Source: Hymenobacter psychrophilus (GTDB lineage: Bacteria; Bacteroidota; Bacteroidia; Cytophagales; Hymenobacteraceae). From it: 64,000 nt of DNA. Shown here one piece after another: positions 32,241-42,928 of the stretch. The stretch is taken from positions 293,753-357,752 of the forward strand of contig NZ_FNOV01000005.1 in the NCBI RefSeq assembly GCF_900107135.1, read 5' to 3'. Below the pieces are notes generated by a model that saw only the letters and a list, made by a program, of their open reading frames with translations, was not told where the DNA came from and searched no databases. Position 1 is the stretch's first letter, and every line of letters begins with the position of its first letter. The translations under genes were made by a program, and so were the position numbers.

Positions 32241-34472
32241 ATGCGCCTTCCTCTCCTCGTTTCCTTCCTGCTGCTGAGCGCCTTCGGGGCGCAGTCCCAG
32301 GCCTTTCAGCCCACCGAAATTGCCCGCTGGCAGCGGCAGGCCCGGCAGGTCACCATCACCCGCGACACCTGGGGCGTGCCCCACGTAAGCGGCCCGACGG
32401 ATGCCGATGCCGTGTTTGGCCTGCTGTATGCGCAGTGCGAAGATGATTTTGCGCGCGTGGAAGCCAACTACCTCGACGCGCTGGGCCGCCGGGCCGAGGT
32501 AGAAGGCGAAGGCGCCCTTTACCACGACCTGCGCGCCCGCCTGTTCATGGACAGCACCCAGGCCATTGCGCTCTACCAGAAAAGCCCCGGCTGGTTGCGA
32601 CAGTTACTGATGGCCTTCGCCGACGGCACCAACTACTACCTGCACACCCACCCCCAGACCAAGCCGCAGCTGCTGCGCCGCTTTCAGCCTTGGATGCCGC
32701 TGCTGTTCTCGGAGGGCAGCATCGGTGGCAATATCAGTGTGGTGCCGGTAGAGCGCCTGAAGGCCTTTTACAGCCCCCAGATAGCTCCCGGCACTGGCTG
32801 GCAGCCCCCGCAGCTGCCCGCCAGGGAAGACCTGCTCGACCGTTCCTCGCTGGGCTCCAACGGTTTTGCCATTGGGCCCCAGCGGAGTGCCAGCGGCCAC
32901 CCGCTGCTGCTCATCAACCCGCATACCTCGTTCTACTTCCGGCCCGAGGTGCAGATGACCAGCCGGGCCGGCCTCAACGCCTACGGGGCCGTTACCTGGG
33001 GGCAGTTCTTCATCTACCAGGGCTTCAATGAGCACTGCGGCTGGATGCACACCTCCAGCTACGCCGACTCGATGGACGAGTACCTCGAAACCGTGGCCCG
33101 GCAGCCCGACGGCACCTTTGCCTACCGCTACGGTACCGAACAGCGGCCGGTGCGCCAGCAGCGCGTGCGCGTGGCCTACCGCGCCGCCGATGGCAGCACC
33201 AAGTTCCGCGAGTTCACGACCTACTACACCCACCACGGCCCGGTAGTGGGCCAGCAGCCCGACGGCAAATGGCTGACGGTGCGCATGATGGACACGCCGG
33301 TAGCGGCCCTGGAGCAGTCGTACCTGCGCACCAAGGCCACCGACTACGCCAGCTTTCAGGAGGTGATGCGCCTGAACGGCAACGCCTCGAACAACACCGT
33401 GTTTGCCGACAGCAAGGGCACCATTGCTTACTGGCACGGCAACTTCATGCCCCGGCGCGACCCGCAGTTCGACTGGAACCGGCCGGTAGATGGCAGCAAC
33501 CCGAAAACCGAATGGCAGGGGCTGCATCAGGTAGAAGACATTGTGCAGGTGAAGAATCCGGCCAGCGGCTGGCTGCAGAACTGCAACGCCACGCCCTTCA
33601 CGGTGGCCGGCCCCGGCAGCTCGCCCGCCCCCGCCGCCTACCCCGCCTACATGGCCCCCGATGCCGAGAACTACCGCGGCCTGAACGCCGTGCGCGTGCT
33701 GAGCCAAAAAGCGAAGTCGAAATTCACGCTCGATACGCTGCTGGCCGCCGCCCGCGACCCGCACCTGACGGCCTTCGACGAGCTGCTGCCGGCCCTGGCT
33801 GAAGCTTATCAAACCGTAGCCGACGGCCCCGACGCGCCCCAGGGCGACATCCGGGAGGCAACGGCGCTGCTGAAAGCCTGGAACCACAACTATGCGGCCA
33901 CCTCGGTGGCCCAGACCGTAGCCACCTACTGGGCCGAGCGCCTGCAACGCCTGGCCCGGCCCCGGGCCAAGCCCGGTCAGCCCCTCGATCAGATGGCCAT
34001 GATTCGCTTCGCCATTACCAGCACCACGGCCCCCGAAAAAGTAAACGCACTGCAGGAAACCCTCGACGAGCTGACGGCCTCCTTCGGCAACTGGCGGCAG
34101 CCCTGGGGCGAAATCAACCGCTTCCAGCGCCTCACCGGCCGCATCGATGAGGTATACGATGATAAAAAGCCCAGCCTGCCGGTGGCCTTCACGTCTTCGG
34201 CCTGGGGCTCGTTGGCGGCCTTCGGCTCGCGGGCGCGCCCCGGCACCCAGAAGCGCTACGGCGACGTGGGCAACAGCTTCGTGGCCGTAGTGGAGTTTGG
34301 CCCCCGCGTGAAGGCCCGCTCGGTGCTGGCCGGCGGCGTCAGTGGCCACCCCGATTCGCCCCACTTCACCGACCAGGCCCCCTTGTATGTGCAGCAGCAG
34401 TTCAAAGACATCTGGTTCTACCCCGAAGACATCAAGCAGCACGCCAAGCGCACCTACTCACCGGGGCAGTAG
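32241..34472 (+). CDS. Penicillin acylase family N-terminal-nucleophile hydrolase
   Basis: 743 aa exported Ntn hydrolase cleaving amide bonds, of the group that includes acyl-homoserine-lactone and lipopeptide acylases. Signal peptide MRLPLLVSFLLLSAFGAQSQ. RDTWGVPHVSG is the alpha-chain start motif. The precursor would self-cleave before Ser206 in SSLGSNGFAIGP, the beta-chain nucleophile. HTSSYADSMDEY and NGNASNNTVFADSKGTIAYWHGNF are conserved beta-chain blocks. The family is plain but the substrate (beta-lactam, AHL or other acyl amide) cannot be read from sequence. The ATG lies directly behind a heptad array and a TAATTTG sequence. Confidence 0.92.
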   Translation: MRLPLLVSFLLLSAFGAQSQAFQPTEIARWQRQARQVTITRDTWGVPHVSGPTDADAVFGLLYAQCEDDFARVEANYLDALGRRAEVEGEGALYHDLRARLFMDSTQAIALYQKSPGWLRQLLMAFADGTNYYLHTHPQTKPQLLRRFQPWMPLLFSEGSIGGNISVVPVERLKAFYSPQIAPGTGWQPPQLPAREDLLDRSSLGSNGFAIGPQRSASGHPLLLINPHTSFYFRPEVQMTSRAGLNAYGAVTWGQFFIYQGFNEHCGWMHTSSYADSMDEYLETVARQPDGTFAYRYGTEQRPVRQQRVRVAYRAADGSTKFREFTTYYTHHGPVVGQQPDGKWLTVRMMDTPVAALEQSYLRTKATDYASFQEVMRLNGNASNNTVFADSKGTIAYWHGNFMPRRDPQFDWNRPVDGSNPKTEWQGLHQVEDIVQVKNPASGWLQNCNATPFTVAGPGSSPAPAAYPAYMAPDAENYRGLNAVRVLSQKAKSKFTLDTLLAAARDPHLTAFDELLPALAEAYQTVADGPDAPQGDIREATALLKAWNHNYAATSVAQTVATYWAERLQRLARPRAKPGQPLDQMAMIRFAITSTTAPEKVNALQETLDELTASFGNWRQPWGEINRFQRLTGRIDEVYDDKKPSLPVAFTSSAWGSLAAFGSRARPGTQKRYGDVGNSFVAVVEFGPRVKARSVLAGGVSGHPDSPHFTDQAPLYVQQQFKDIWFYPEDIKQHAKRTYSPGQ

Positions 34473-34513
34473 GGGTAGGGTTGGATGGCTGTGGGCCGGA
34501 ATGGGACGGAGCA

Positions 34514-34617
34514 AAAAGAACGTCATGCTGAGCGCAGCCGAAGCATCTCTACCGCAGTGGCATATGTTTACTTTGGCGATAGAGATGCTTCGGCTGCGCT
34601 CAGCATGACGTTCTTTT
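34514..34617. repeat. Near-perfect palindrome, GTCATGCTGAGC type
   Basis: AAAAAGAACGTCATGCTGAG, GCCGAAGCATCTCTACCGC and an inner segment pair with GATAGAGATGCTTCGGC and GCTCAGCATGACGTTCTTTT. It lies between the acylase and glpD, and the frame upstream of the glpD ATG reads straight through it. Confidence 0.92.
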
Positions 34618-34643
34618 CAACGCCGTACTCCACCACCTCCTCC

Positions 34644-36218
34644 ATGTCCCACTTCCCCCGCCCTACCCTACTGGCGCAGCTCACCAGCCAGCCCGAATGG
34701 GACTTGCTCGTTATCGGGGGCGGAGCGACGGGGCTGGGCGTGGCGCTGGATGCCCTGAGCCGGGGCTACCGCACGCTGCTGCTGGAGCGCGACGATTTTG
34801 CCAAGGGCACCAGCAGCCGCAGTACTAAGCTCGTGCACGGGGGCGTGCGCTACCTGGCCCAGGGGGACATAGCGTTGGTGCGCGAAGCCCTGCACGAACG
34901 GGGCCTGCTACTGCAGAACGCACCTCATCTCGTCAGCAACCAGGAGTTTGTTATTCCTAACTACCGCTGGTGGGGTGGCCCATTTTATACCATTGGCCTG
35001 AAGCTCTACGACTGGCTGGCGGGCCGCCGCAGCTTCGGCAACTCGCGGCATCTGAGCCGCGCCGAAACGCTGCACCGCCTGGGCAACCTGCGCCGCGCCG
35101 GGTTGCGCGGGGGCGTACTCTACCACGACGGCCAGTTCGATGATGCCCGCCTAGCCGTGAACCTGGCCCAGACCATCCTCGAAACCGGCGGCACGGCGCT
35201 CAACCACTGCGCCGTAACCGGCCTGCGCCAGAATGCGGCCGGCCACCTGAATGGCGTGCAGGCCCGCGACCAGGAAACCGGCCGTACCTACGAGCTGCGG
35301 GCCAAAGTGGTAGTAAATGCCACCGGCGTGTTCGTTGATGAGGTGTTGCACCTCGATGAGCCCACGGCCCGCCCCCTGGTGCAGCCCAGCCAGGGCGTAC
35401 ACTTGGTGGTAAGCGCCGACTTTCTGCCCGGCCACTGCGCCCTCATGATTCCCAAAACCGACGACGGCCGGGTGCTGTTCGCCGTGCCCTGGCAGGGCCG
35501 GGTGCTGCTGGGCACCACCGACACGCCCCTGCCCGCCGCCAGCCCCGAACCCCGAGCCCAGGCGGCAGAAATCGACTTTATCCTGCGCACGGCCGGCCGC
35601 TACCTCGTTCGCGTACCCGGCCGGTCCGACGTGCTAAGCGTGTACGCCGGCCTGCGCCCCCTGGCCGCACCTACTGATGCCAGCACCAGCACCAGCACCA
35701 AGGAAATCTCGCGCAGCCACAAAATCATCGTTTCCGAAAGCGGCCTGCTTACCATTGTGGGGGGCAAGTGGACGACTTACCGCCGCATGGGCGAGGACGT
35801 GGTGGACCGCGCCATTGAGTTGGGCGGGCTGCCGCCCATGCCCAGCCGCACCGCCCACCTGCCCATCCACGGGGCCCAAACCACCCCCGACCACCACGCT
35901 CCCCTGGCCGCCTACGGCACCGATGCGCCGGCCCTGCGTCAGCTTATGCGCGAGCAGCCGGCCCTGGCCGAAAACCTCGTACCGGAGTTTGCCTTCACGC
36001 GGGCCGAAGTGGTATGGGCCGCCCGCTACGAGTTGGCTCGCACCGTGGAAGATGTGCTGGCCCGCCGGGTGCGGCTGCTGTTTCTGGATGCCCGGGCTGC
36101 TAGCCGTGCCGCGCCGGTTGTGGCCGAGCTGCTGGCCCAGGAGCTCGGCCACGATGCGGCCTGGCAGCAGCAGCAGGTGACGGAATTTACGGAATTGGCG
36201 CGGGGCTACGTGCTCTAG
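34644..36218 (+). CDS. glpD: Glycerol-3-phosphate dehydrogenase (FAD, aerobic type)
   Basis: Membrane-associated flavoenzyme oxidising sn-glycerol-3-phosphate to dihydroxyacetone phosphate and feeding electrons to quinone. 524 aa. DLLVIGGGATGLGVALDALS binds FAD, and RDDFAKGTSSRSTKLVHGGVRYL is the classic GlpD block (read as DDFAKGTSSRSTKL and HGGVRYL). VVNATGVF, LMIPKTDDGRVLFAVPW and GGKWTTYRRMGEDV follow, then the C-terminal helical domain. The ATG at 34644 is chosen since the upstream frame (to 34485) is the translated palindromic element and not protein-like. No glpK or glpF adjoins it. Confidence 0.94.
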   Translation: MSHFPRPTLLAQLTSQPEWDLLVIGGGATGLGVALDALSRGYRTLLLERDDFAKGTSSRSTKLVHGGVRYLAQGDIALVREALHERGLLLQNAPHLVSNQEFVIPNYRWWGGPFYTIGLKLYDWLAGRRSFGNSRHLSRAETLHRLGNLRRAGLRGGVLYHDGQFDDARLAVNLAQTILETGGTALNHCAVTGLRQNAAGHLNGVQARDQETGRTYELRAKVVVNATGVFVDEVLHLDEPTARPLVQPSQGVHLVVSADFLPGHCALMIPKTDDGRVLFAVPWQGRVLLGTTDTPLPAASPEPRAQAAEIDFILRTAGRYLVRVPGRSDVLSVYAGLRPLAAPTDASTSTSTKEISRSHKIIVSESGLLTIVGGKWTTYRRMGEDVVDRAIELGGLPPMPSRTAHLPIHGAQTTPDHHAPLAAYGTDAPALRQLMREQPALAENLVPEFAFTRAEVVWAARYELARTVEDVLARRVRLLFLDARAASRAAPVVAELLAQELGHDAAWQQQQVTEFTELARGYVL

Positions 36219-36243
36219 CATCCGGCAGCAGCAGTGCCGCCCG

Positions 36244-36882
36244 CTAATCCAACGCGTGCGGGTAGCCGATAATTTCGGCTTCGGCAGCCAGCTGGGCCCA
36301 GTCGGTCAGGTCGGCGTTCAGGGCCTGGGCGGTGGCTTTAGTGAGTGGCTCGTGCTGGTAGAACCGGGCCACGTCGGCCTCGTCGAGGGGTTCGCGCTCG
36401 GTTTCGTCGAGGTAGTAACCGTTGGCCCAGTCGGTGTAGGTTTCGGGGTTCAGGTCGAAGATGGCCAGCAGATCCTCCGAGCCGTCGTCCTCATCCTTGT
36501 CGACTACGCCGGTCTGCCAGCCGTGGGCGGGCGTGTACCACAGGCAGAAGCTGGTGCCAATGGAGGCCACCGGCTCGCCAAACATAAACTCCTCGAAAGC
36601 CGCCGGCAGCCCCCGCGTAAGCTGGTCTTTGGCCGGGGCTTCGTGGCCCGACAAGTAACCGTTGATGCAGCAACCCTCGGGCCGGAACAGCACAAATAAC
36701 TGGTCGCCTTCGCCGTCGTTCATCTCCAGCAGCTGCTCGTCGGTGTCCCAGTGCGGGTCGTAGGTGTAGTAGCGGTACTCGGGGTCGGGCGAGTTGATGG
36801 CGTCGAGCATGGCCAGCGCCTGGCCCAGGCGTTGCAGGTCGGCGGCGGGCGGCAGGCCAGTGAGGTCGAGGGTAGAGAACAT
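36244..36882 (-). CDS. Hypothetical acidic cytoplasmic protein
   Basis: 212 aa, strongly acidic (many Asp/Glu, e.g. DKDEDDGSEDLLAIFD and EPLDEADVARFY), no signal peptide or membrane segment. Recognisable features are GDQLFVLFRPEGCCINGYLSG in the middle and WANGYYLDE near residue 165, with several aromatic residues. I do not recognise the family; the general look (small, acidic, with G-Y-x-x-E blocks) resembles some SMI1/KNR4-like or immunity-type proteins but no motif confirms that. Convergent with glpD (25 bp gap) and divergent from the unknown gene at 36970 with an 87-bp shared upstream region. Confidence 0.65.
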   Translation of the reverse strand: MFSTLDLTGLPPAADLQRLGQALAMLDAINSPDPEYRYYTYDPHWDTDEQLLEMNDGEGDQLFVLFRPEGCCINGYLSGHEAPAKDQLTRGLPAAFEEFMFGEPVASIGTSFCLWYTPAHGWQTGVVDKDEDDGSEDLLAIFDLNPETYTDWANGYYLDETEREPLDEADVARFYQHEPLTKATAQALNADLTDWAQLAAEAEIIGYPHALD

Positions 36883-36969
36883 GGCAGCGGGATAAGAAAG
36901 GGCAGTAAGCGCCGGATGAAGCGCCGAAGATAGACTGCCAGTTTCTATATTGGCTGCTTCCCCCCGTCA

Positions 36970-38854
<1,885 letters not shown>

Positions 38855-38858
38855 AAAT

Positions 38859-38866
38859 CAAAGATA
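38859..38866 (-). promoter_or_regulatory. -7 element TATCTTTG abutting the ChaN-like gene start
   Basis: TATCTTTG on the minus strand, then four bases (ATTT) and the ATG. A third candidate leaderless promoter in this window. Confidence 0.65.
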
Positions 38867-38874
38867 CACCTGCC

Positions 38875-38980
38875 ACTGCGCCTTCTGCGAAAACACTGCG
38901 TCCTCTGCGGGAACCCAATCGTTGCGTACGTCGGGTTCCCGCAGAGGGGCGCAGAGGTAACCGCGGAGGTCCGCAGAGGT
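38875..38980. repeat. CTCTGCG / CGCAGAG palindromic repeat region
   Basis: CTGCG recurs four times on the left (38876-38905) and GCAGAGG or GCGGAGG four times on the right (38941-38979), spaced 9-12 bp. The core CCTCTGCGGGAACCC / GGGTTCCCGCAGAGG is a perfect stem. The CGCAGAGGTTC unit also forms the stem at 42801-42844. Confidence 0.85.
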
Positions 38981-38984
38981 TCTA

Positions 38985-40370
38985 CTAACCTTTATAAAAC
39001 AGCCACTTCGACAGCTCTTTGTACGTGACTTTCTTGCCGTACATGAGCACGCCCACCCGGTAAATGCGGGCTGCAATCCAGACAGTGAAGATAAAGCCCG
39101 CAATCAGCAGCACGATGGAGAGGGCCAGCTGCCACACCGGCACCCCGAACGGCAGCCGGATAACCATCGCAACGGGTGAGGTAAACGGAATCATCGACAT
39201 CCAGAAAGCCACCGGCCCGTCGGGGTTGCGCAGAATCACACTCAACCCAATAAGATAGCTCAGAAGCAGGGGCATGGTAATCGGGAACATGAATTGCTGG
39301 GTATCGGTCTGGTCATCCACGGCCGCCCCAATGGCCCCGAATAGCGCCCCGTAAAGCAGGTAGCCGCCTAAAAAGTACACCAAGAAGCCGAACACAATCT
39401 TGCCCAGCGGCAACCCGCGCAGGGCCTTAAACACGCTGAAACGCTCCGATACGGCGGCGGCCGGGTCGGGGGCAGCCGTAGCATCGGCCGACGCTACTTT
39501 GGCACCGCCCATCACATTGGCCGCTCGTTCGGTCCCACTGGGGTTGGCGGCGGCTTCAGTTTTGGCCGTGGCGGCCAGCTTATCGGCAAACAGGGCAGTT
39601 ACGGCCGTGGTAGCGCCCAACGATAGAATTCCCCAGAGCAGAAACTGGGTGAGCCCCACGCCCGCGATACCCACAATTTTGCCCATCATCAAGTCAAATG
39701 GCTTCACCGACGAGAGCATCACCTCCATAATCCGGCTCGATTTCTCCTCGCCCACGCCGCGCATAATCTGGACCCCGTACATGAAGATGAACAAGTAAAT
39801 TAGTATAGCCAGCGCGTAGGCAATGCCCGAAGTGGCCAGGGCATTGCTGTTCTTTTCCTTGCCGGTTTCGTCGAGGTTGATGCTGGCTACGTCGATATTG
39901 GTTTTCAGCGCGTCGAGCTTTTCCTGCGACAGACCCGAGGCCCGCATCTTATCTTCCGAAAACAGCTTATCGAGGGCATTTTCCACGGCCTGCTGCTTGC
40001 GGATGCTCACGTTGCCCTTGGCGTAGAGCTGCACGCCGCGCGGGGCCTCCAGGCTCAGGCCGGCCGGCAGGTACAGCAGCCCGTCGTCCTCCGATTTGAG
40101 GTAGTCCTTCTTTACCGTTTCCAGCGGGCCCTGCACGGGCTTAAACTGCATCTGCTTGGTCGATATCAGCCGGGCTCCTAAATTCTGCCCGCTCATATCG
40201 AGTACCTGCACCACGTCCTGCGTGTCGTTGTCGGAAGTCGCAATCTTAACGATGAAAAAGCCGAACGCGGCCACAATCAGCGGCACAAGCAGCGTCATAA
40301 TCAGGAAGCTGCGTTTTTTTACCCGGGTCAGGTATTCACGCTGCGCAATAAGCCAGAAGTTGGAAGGCAT
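38985..40370 (-). CDS. ABC-2 type transporter permease (NatB-like)
   Basis: 461 aa permease. A single helix near the N-terminus (SFLIMTLLVPLIVAAFGFFIV) is followed by a large extracytoplasmic domain of about 150 residues, then five or six C-terminal helices (ALAILIYLFIFMYGVQIMRGVGEEKSSRIMEVML is the conserved ABC-2 block, seen from about 190). This one-plus-five layout and the EKSSRIMEVMLSSVKPFDLMMGKI stretch fit the NatB/YhaP-like Na+ or drug export group. An Ala/Thr-rich cytoplasmic loop of about 60 residues (around 270-325) is unusual. Its ATPase partner is encoded just upstream on the same strand. Confidence 0.9.
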   Translation of the reverse strand: MPSNFWLIAQREYLTRVKKRSFLIMTLLVPLIVAAFGFFIVKIATSDNDTQDVVQVLDMSGQNLGARLISTKQMQFKPVQGPLETVKKDYLKSEDDGLLYLPAGLSLEAPRGVQLYAKGNVSIRKQQAVENALDKLFSEDKMRASGLSQEKLDALKTNIDVASINLDETGKEKNSNALATSGIAYALAILIYLFIFMYGVQIMRGVGEEKSSRIMEVMLSSVKPFDLMMGKIVGIAGVGLTQFLLWGILSLGATTAVTALFADKLAATAKTEAAANPSGTERAANVMGGAKVASADATAAPDPAAAVSERFSVFKALRGLPLGKIVFGFLVYFLGGYLLYGALFGAIGAAVDDQTDTQQFMFPITMPLLLSYLIGLSVILRNPDGPVAFWMSMIPFTSPVAMVIRLPFGVPVWQLALSIVLLIAGFIFTVWIAARIYRVGVLMYGKKVTYKELSKWLFYKG

Positions 40371-40379
40371 AGTTTTTTG

Positions 40380-40414
40380 AGCTGTTAGCTAGTAGCTGAT
40401 GGCTATTCGCTTTC
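40380..40414. repeat. Degenerate heptad array AGCTNNN x5
   Basis: AGCTGTT, AGCTAGT, AGCTGAT, GGCTATT, CGCTTTC in 7-bp register directly upstream of the ABC permease ATG. A second array lies at the other end of the same gap. Confidence 0.9.
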
Positions 40415-40514
40415 GTTTTGGTTGATAGTCAATTATGCTAAAAGCAACATGTAGTGCGTAACTCTTCGCGCACAGCTGCTCCGGTGTGGTTTCTTGCAAA
40501 TGCCTGTAGAAAAA

Positions 40515-40549
40515 AGCTGCCAGCTACCAGCTGTCAGCTAGTGGCCAAC
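40515..40549. repeat. Degenerate heptad array AGCTNNN x5
   Basis: AGCTGCC, AGCTACC, AGCTGTC, AGCTAGT, GGCCAAC in 7-bp register, ending ten bases before the ABC ATPase stop codon. Confidence 0.9.
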
Positions 40550-40559
40550 AGCCCATCCC

Positions 40560-41504
40560 TTATGCTACGGGCACTTCTTCTACCAGCGTTTCGGGCATGG
40601 TTTCGCGCACCCGGCGGATGAAAATTTCGTTGATGCTCGGAATCAGCTCGCGGAAAGCCTGCACCTCCACGTTGCCGATGAGGTAGCGCAGCAAGTCGTT
40701 GGGCGTGGCGCCGGCATGCAGACGGATGATATCGTGGAAATGGCCGTTTTCGCGCTCATGATGCTCCAGTACCTCAAAATCTGGGTGTACCACCATCAGC
40801 CGGCCTTTGCCCTCTACCGAGTAGGTCTGGGTCCGGAAGGTGTCTTTCACGGTGCTTACCGGCCCGTCGAGCACCTTGCGCGAGCGGTTGATGAGGGCGA
40901 TGTTGTCGCACATTTCCTCCACCGATTCCATGCGGTGGGTGGCCAGGATGATGGTCGCGCCCTTGTCGCGCAGGGCCAGAATTTCGTCCTTGATGAGGTT
41001 GGCGTTGATGGGGTCGAAGCCCGAAAACGGCTCGTCGAGAATGATAATGCTGGGCTCGTGGAGCACGGTGGCAATAAACTGCACCTTCTGCTGCATGCCT
41101 TTGCTCAGGTCCTCCACGTTCTTCTCCACCCAAGGCGTCAAATCGAAGCGCTGCACCCAGGCCTTGATGCGCTGGGTGGCATCGGTGCGGCTCAGGCCCT
41201 TGAGGCGGGCCAGGTACAGCAGCTGCTCGCCTACTTTCATCTTCTTATACAGGCCGCGCTCCTCGGGCAGATAGCCGATTTCGGCAATGTGCCGGGGGGC
41301 CAGCTTCTCGCCCCGGATGCGGATTTCGCCCGCGTCGGCCCCGGTTATCTGGGTGATGATGCGGATGAGCGAGGTTTTGCCGGCACCGTTGGGCCCGAGC
41401 AGTCCATAAATACTCCGGTCCGGAATTTCCAGACTTACATCGTTCAGGGCGACGTGCTCGCCGTAGGTTTTGCGCACGTTCAGGGCTTCAAGGACAGGTT
41501 GCAC
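40560..41504 (-). CDS. ABC transporter ATP-binding protein (NatA-like)
   Basis: ATPase driving the adjacent ABC-2 permease. Walker A is GLLGPNGAGKTS, the signature is LSKGMQQKVQF, Walker B is IIILDEPFSGFD and the H-loop is LATHRM. A C-terminal DUF4162-like extension follows from about 220 (residues after VSTVKDTFRTQTY). The frame is open from an ATG at 41576, but those 24 residues are not protein-like and contain a TACATTTA -7-like sequence (41531-41538), so I prefer a GTG start at 41504 (QPVLEALNVRKTYG), giving 314 aa. A 189-bp gap with two heptad arrays separates it from the permease. Confidence 0.88.
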   Translation of the reverse strand: MQPVLEALNVRKTYGEHVALNDVSLEIPDRSIYGLLGPNGAGKTSLIRIITQITGADAGEIRIRGEKLAPRHIAEIGYLPEERGLYKKMKVGEQLLYLARLKGLSRTDATQRIKAWVQRFDLTPWVEKNVEDLSKGMQQKVQFIATVLHEPSIIILDEPFSGFDPINANLIKDEILALRDKGATIILATHRMESVEEMCDNIALINRSRKVLDGPVSTVKDTFRTQTYSVEGKGRLMVVHPDFEVLEHHERENGHFHDIIRLHAGATPNDLLRYLIGNVEVQAFRELIPSINEIFIRRVRETMPETLVEEVPVA

Positions 41505-41585
41505 AGTGGAATAAGGAAGGTTAGGCGTTCTAAATGTAGCGTTTTCTGAATTCTTAATTGGGCGATTTTCAACCAACAGGCCGCC

Positions 41586-42224
41586 TCAGTCCCGCAACTC
41601 GCGCAGGGCCGCTTCCAGCTGGTCGAGGTAGCGGCCATAGCGGCGCTGGTGCTCCTGGCGGCCCGTCAGGTACGCGGCATATATCAGAGCCAGCAAAACG
41701 ACCAGCCCGCCCCCAGCCACGCTCAGGTGCCAGCCCCGGTCGGGTTGGCCCGGCTGCAGGTAGGCCCACACGTAATCCCACCGGAATGCCACGACGAACA
41801 CCGCCAAAAAGAACAGGGTCCCGACGCCCACATAATCGTGCAGGCGCATCAGCTGCCGAAATCTGGTAATGCGGGTTTTCAAAAAGTGGTAGAGATTGGC
41901 CTGCTGCTGCTCCATTTGGCGGATGAGCTTTAGCCGCTGGTACACAATCAGCCCGATAACGCACAGCACCAGAAATATACCGGCCCCAAACAGGTACATT
42001 ATAGCCACGTGGCGAAAGAATACCAGCACATCTAAAATGATCAGTGCCAAACCGGCAAGCACCAATTGCAACTCCCGGGAAGCATTTTTTTTCAATCTAA
42101 TCAGCGGGTTGGAGGAGGTGTGGGAAGTAAGCATGGCGCGGAGAGCTTGTTCAGAGGTTAGAGAATCAGTGGCAGGACCAGCGGGCTGCGCCCGCCACTG
42201 GCGACGTAAATCATCGAGTTCCAT
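41586..42224 (-). CDS. Hypothetical membrane protein, candidate partner of the ECF sigma factor
   Basis: 212 aa. A cytoplasmic N-terminal segment of about 50 residues (MELDDLRRQWRAQP, then LTSEQALRAML), helices at about 52-72 and 74-95, a helical loop, and two more helices near 130-150 and 165-190, then a short basic/helical tail. Its ATG overlaps the sigma factor stop (TGATG), so translation is coupled. That position is where an anti-sigma factor sits in many ECF operons, but no zinc-binding HxxxCxxC motif is present. It resembles membrane partners seen next to Bacteroidota ECF factors; inhibition of the sigma factor is inferred only. Confidence 0.7.
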   Translation of the reverse strand: MELDDLRRQWRAQPAGPATDSLTSEQALRAMLTSHTSSNPLIRLKKNASRELQLVLAGLALIILDVLVFFRHVAIMYLFGAGIFLVLCVIGLIVYQRLKLIRQMEQQQANLYHFLKTRITRFRQLMRLHDYVGVGTLFFLAVFVVAFRWDYVWAYLQPGQPDRGWHLSVAGGGLVVLLALIYAAYLTGRQEHQRRYGRYLDQLEAALRELRD

Positions 42225-42736
42225 CAGGCGGGTTGGGTTAGGAGTTGGCGGAGCTTATCCTGCACGCGGTGCATTTTCACGCGCACGTTGTTTTGGGTAA
42301 TGCCGAGGATGTCGGCCATTTCGGCGTAGGAGCGCTCTTCGAGGTAGAGCAGCACGAAGGCCTTTTCCACGTTGGAGAGCCGCTCAATGGCCCGGTAAAG
42401 CTGGGCCAGGTCATCGGGGTCGGGGCCTTCGGGCGGGGGCGCGGCGAGGTCGGGCAAATCGGGGCCATTGAGGCTGGCGGCGGCCGGGTGGCGGCTGCGG
42501 CGGCGCAGGTCCGATATAGCCACGTTCAGCGCTACCCGGTACAGCCAGGTGCCCACCTGCACCTCGGGGCGGGCCTCGTAGTGCGGCCACGCCCGCCACA
42601 GCTGCAGCACCATTTCCTGGTACAGGTCCTGCCGGTCGTCGGCATCGGCGCAGTACAGGCGGGCCACCCGCCGCAGCCGGGGCTGGTGGTCGTTCAGCAT
42701 TTCCAGAAATTCCGGCGCAAACGGGGCAGATACCAT
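42224..42736 (-). CDS. ECF-family RNA polymerase sigma factor
   Basis: 170 aa sigma-70 of the extracytoplasmic-function type. Region 2 is DRQDLYQEMVLQLWRAWPHY, then VGTWLYRVALNVAISDLRRR. Region 4 is LSNVEKAFVLLYLEERSYAEM and ILGITQNNVRVKMHR, a good helix-turn-helix. A Pro-rich linker (PPPEGPDPDD) lies between. The ATG at 42736 is preferred to the open frame from 42865, because upstream sequence is a terminator hairpin. It overlaps the membrane-protein gene by one base. Which signal it responds to is not visible. Confidence 0.92.
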   Translation of the reverse strand: MVSAPFAPEFLEMLNDHQPRLRRVARLYCADADDRQDLYQEMVLQLWRAWPHYEARPEVQVGTWLYRVALNVAISDLRRRSRHPAAASLNGPDLPDLAAPPPEGPDPDDLAQLYRAIERLSNVEKAFVLLYLEERSYAEMADILGITQNNVRVKMHRVQDKLRQLLTQPA

Positions 42737-42793
42737 CGGGAGGATATTTGCAGTATATATCGGCCGTTTTCGACACGCATTACAAGTCGGGTC

Positions 42794-42844
42794 AAAAAAA
42801 TTCTCGCAGAGGTTCGCGCAGGGATGCGCGAACCTCTGCGAGAA
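42794..42844 (-). terminator. Intrinsic terminator of dnaJ
   Basis: Perfect 20-bp stem TTCTCGCAGAGGTTCGCGCA / TGCGCGAACCTCTGCGAGAA with a four-base loop; on the minus strand it is followed by seven T. The stem is built from the same CGCAGAGGTTC unit as the repeat at 38.9 kb. Confidence 0.92.
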
Positions 42845-42928
42845 AACGCAAAACGCCCACCCCAAAAGAGGCAGGCGTTGTTGGCTACTATTAAATCAGC
42901 ACGAAAGTCAGCGCCAATCCACAGTTAT

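Noticed and set aside
32604..34442. 612-codon open frame on the minus strand opposite the acylase
   Set aside because: Antisense shadow rich in Gly/Val/Ala/His; the plus-strand acylase has a signal peptide and full family motifs.
34485..34643. Longer N-terminus for glpD
   Set aside because: The extra residues are the translated palindromic element and the FAD-binding strand starts just after the ATG at 34644.
40380..40549. Insertion-sequence remnant between the ABC genes
   Set aside because: The similar ends are heptad arrays; there is no transposase fragment and no target duplication.
41505..41576. ATG start for the ABC ATPase
   Set aside because: The extra 24 residues are not typical of ABC ATPases and include a promoter-like TACATTTA; a GTG at 41504 fits better.
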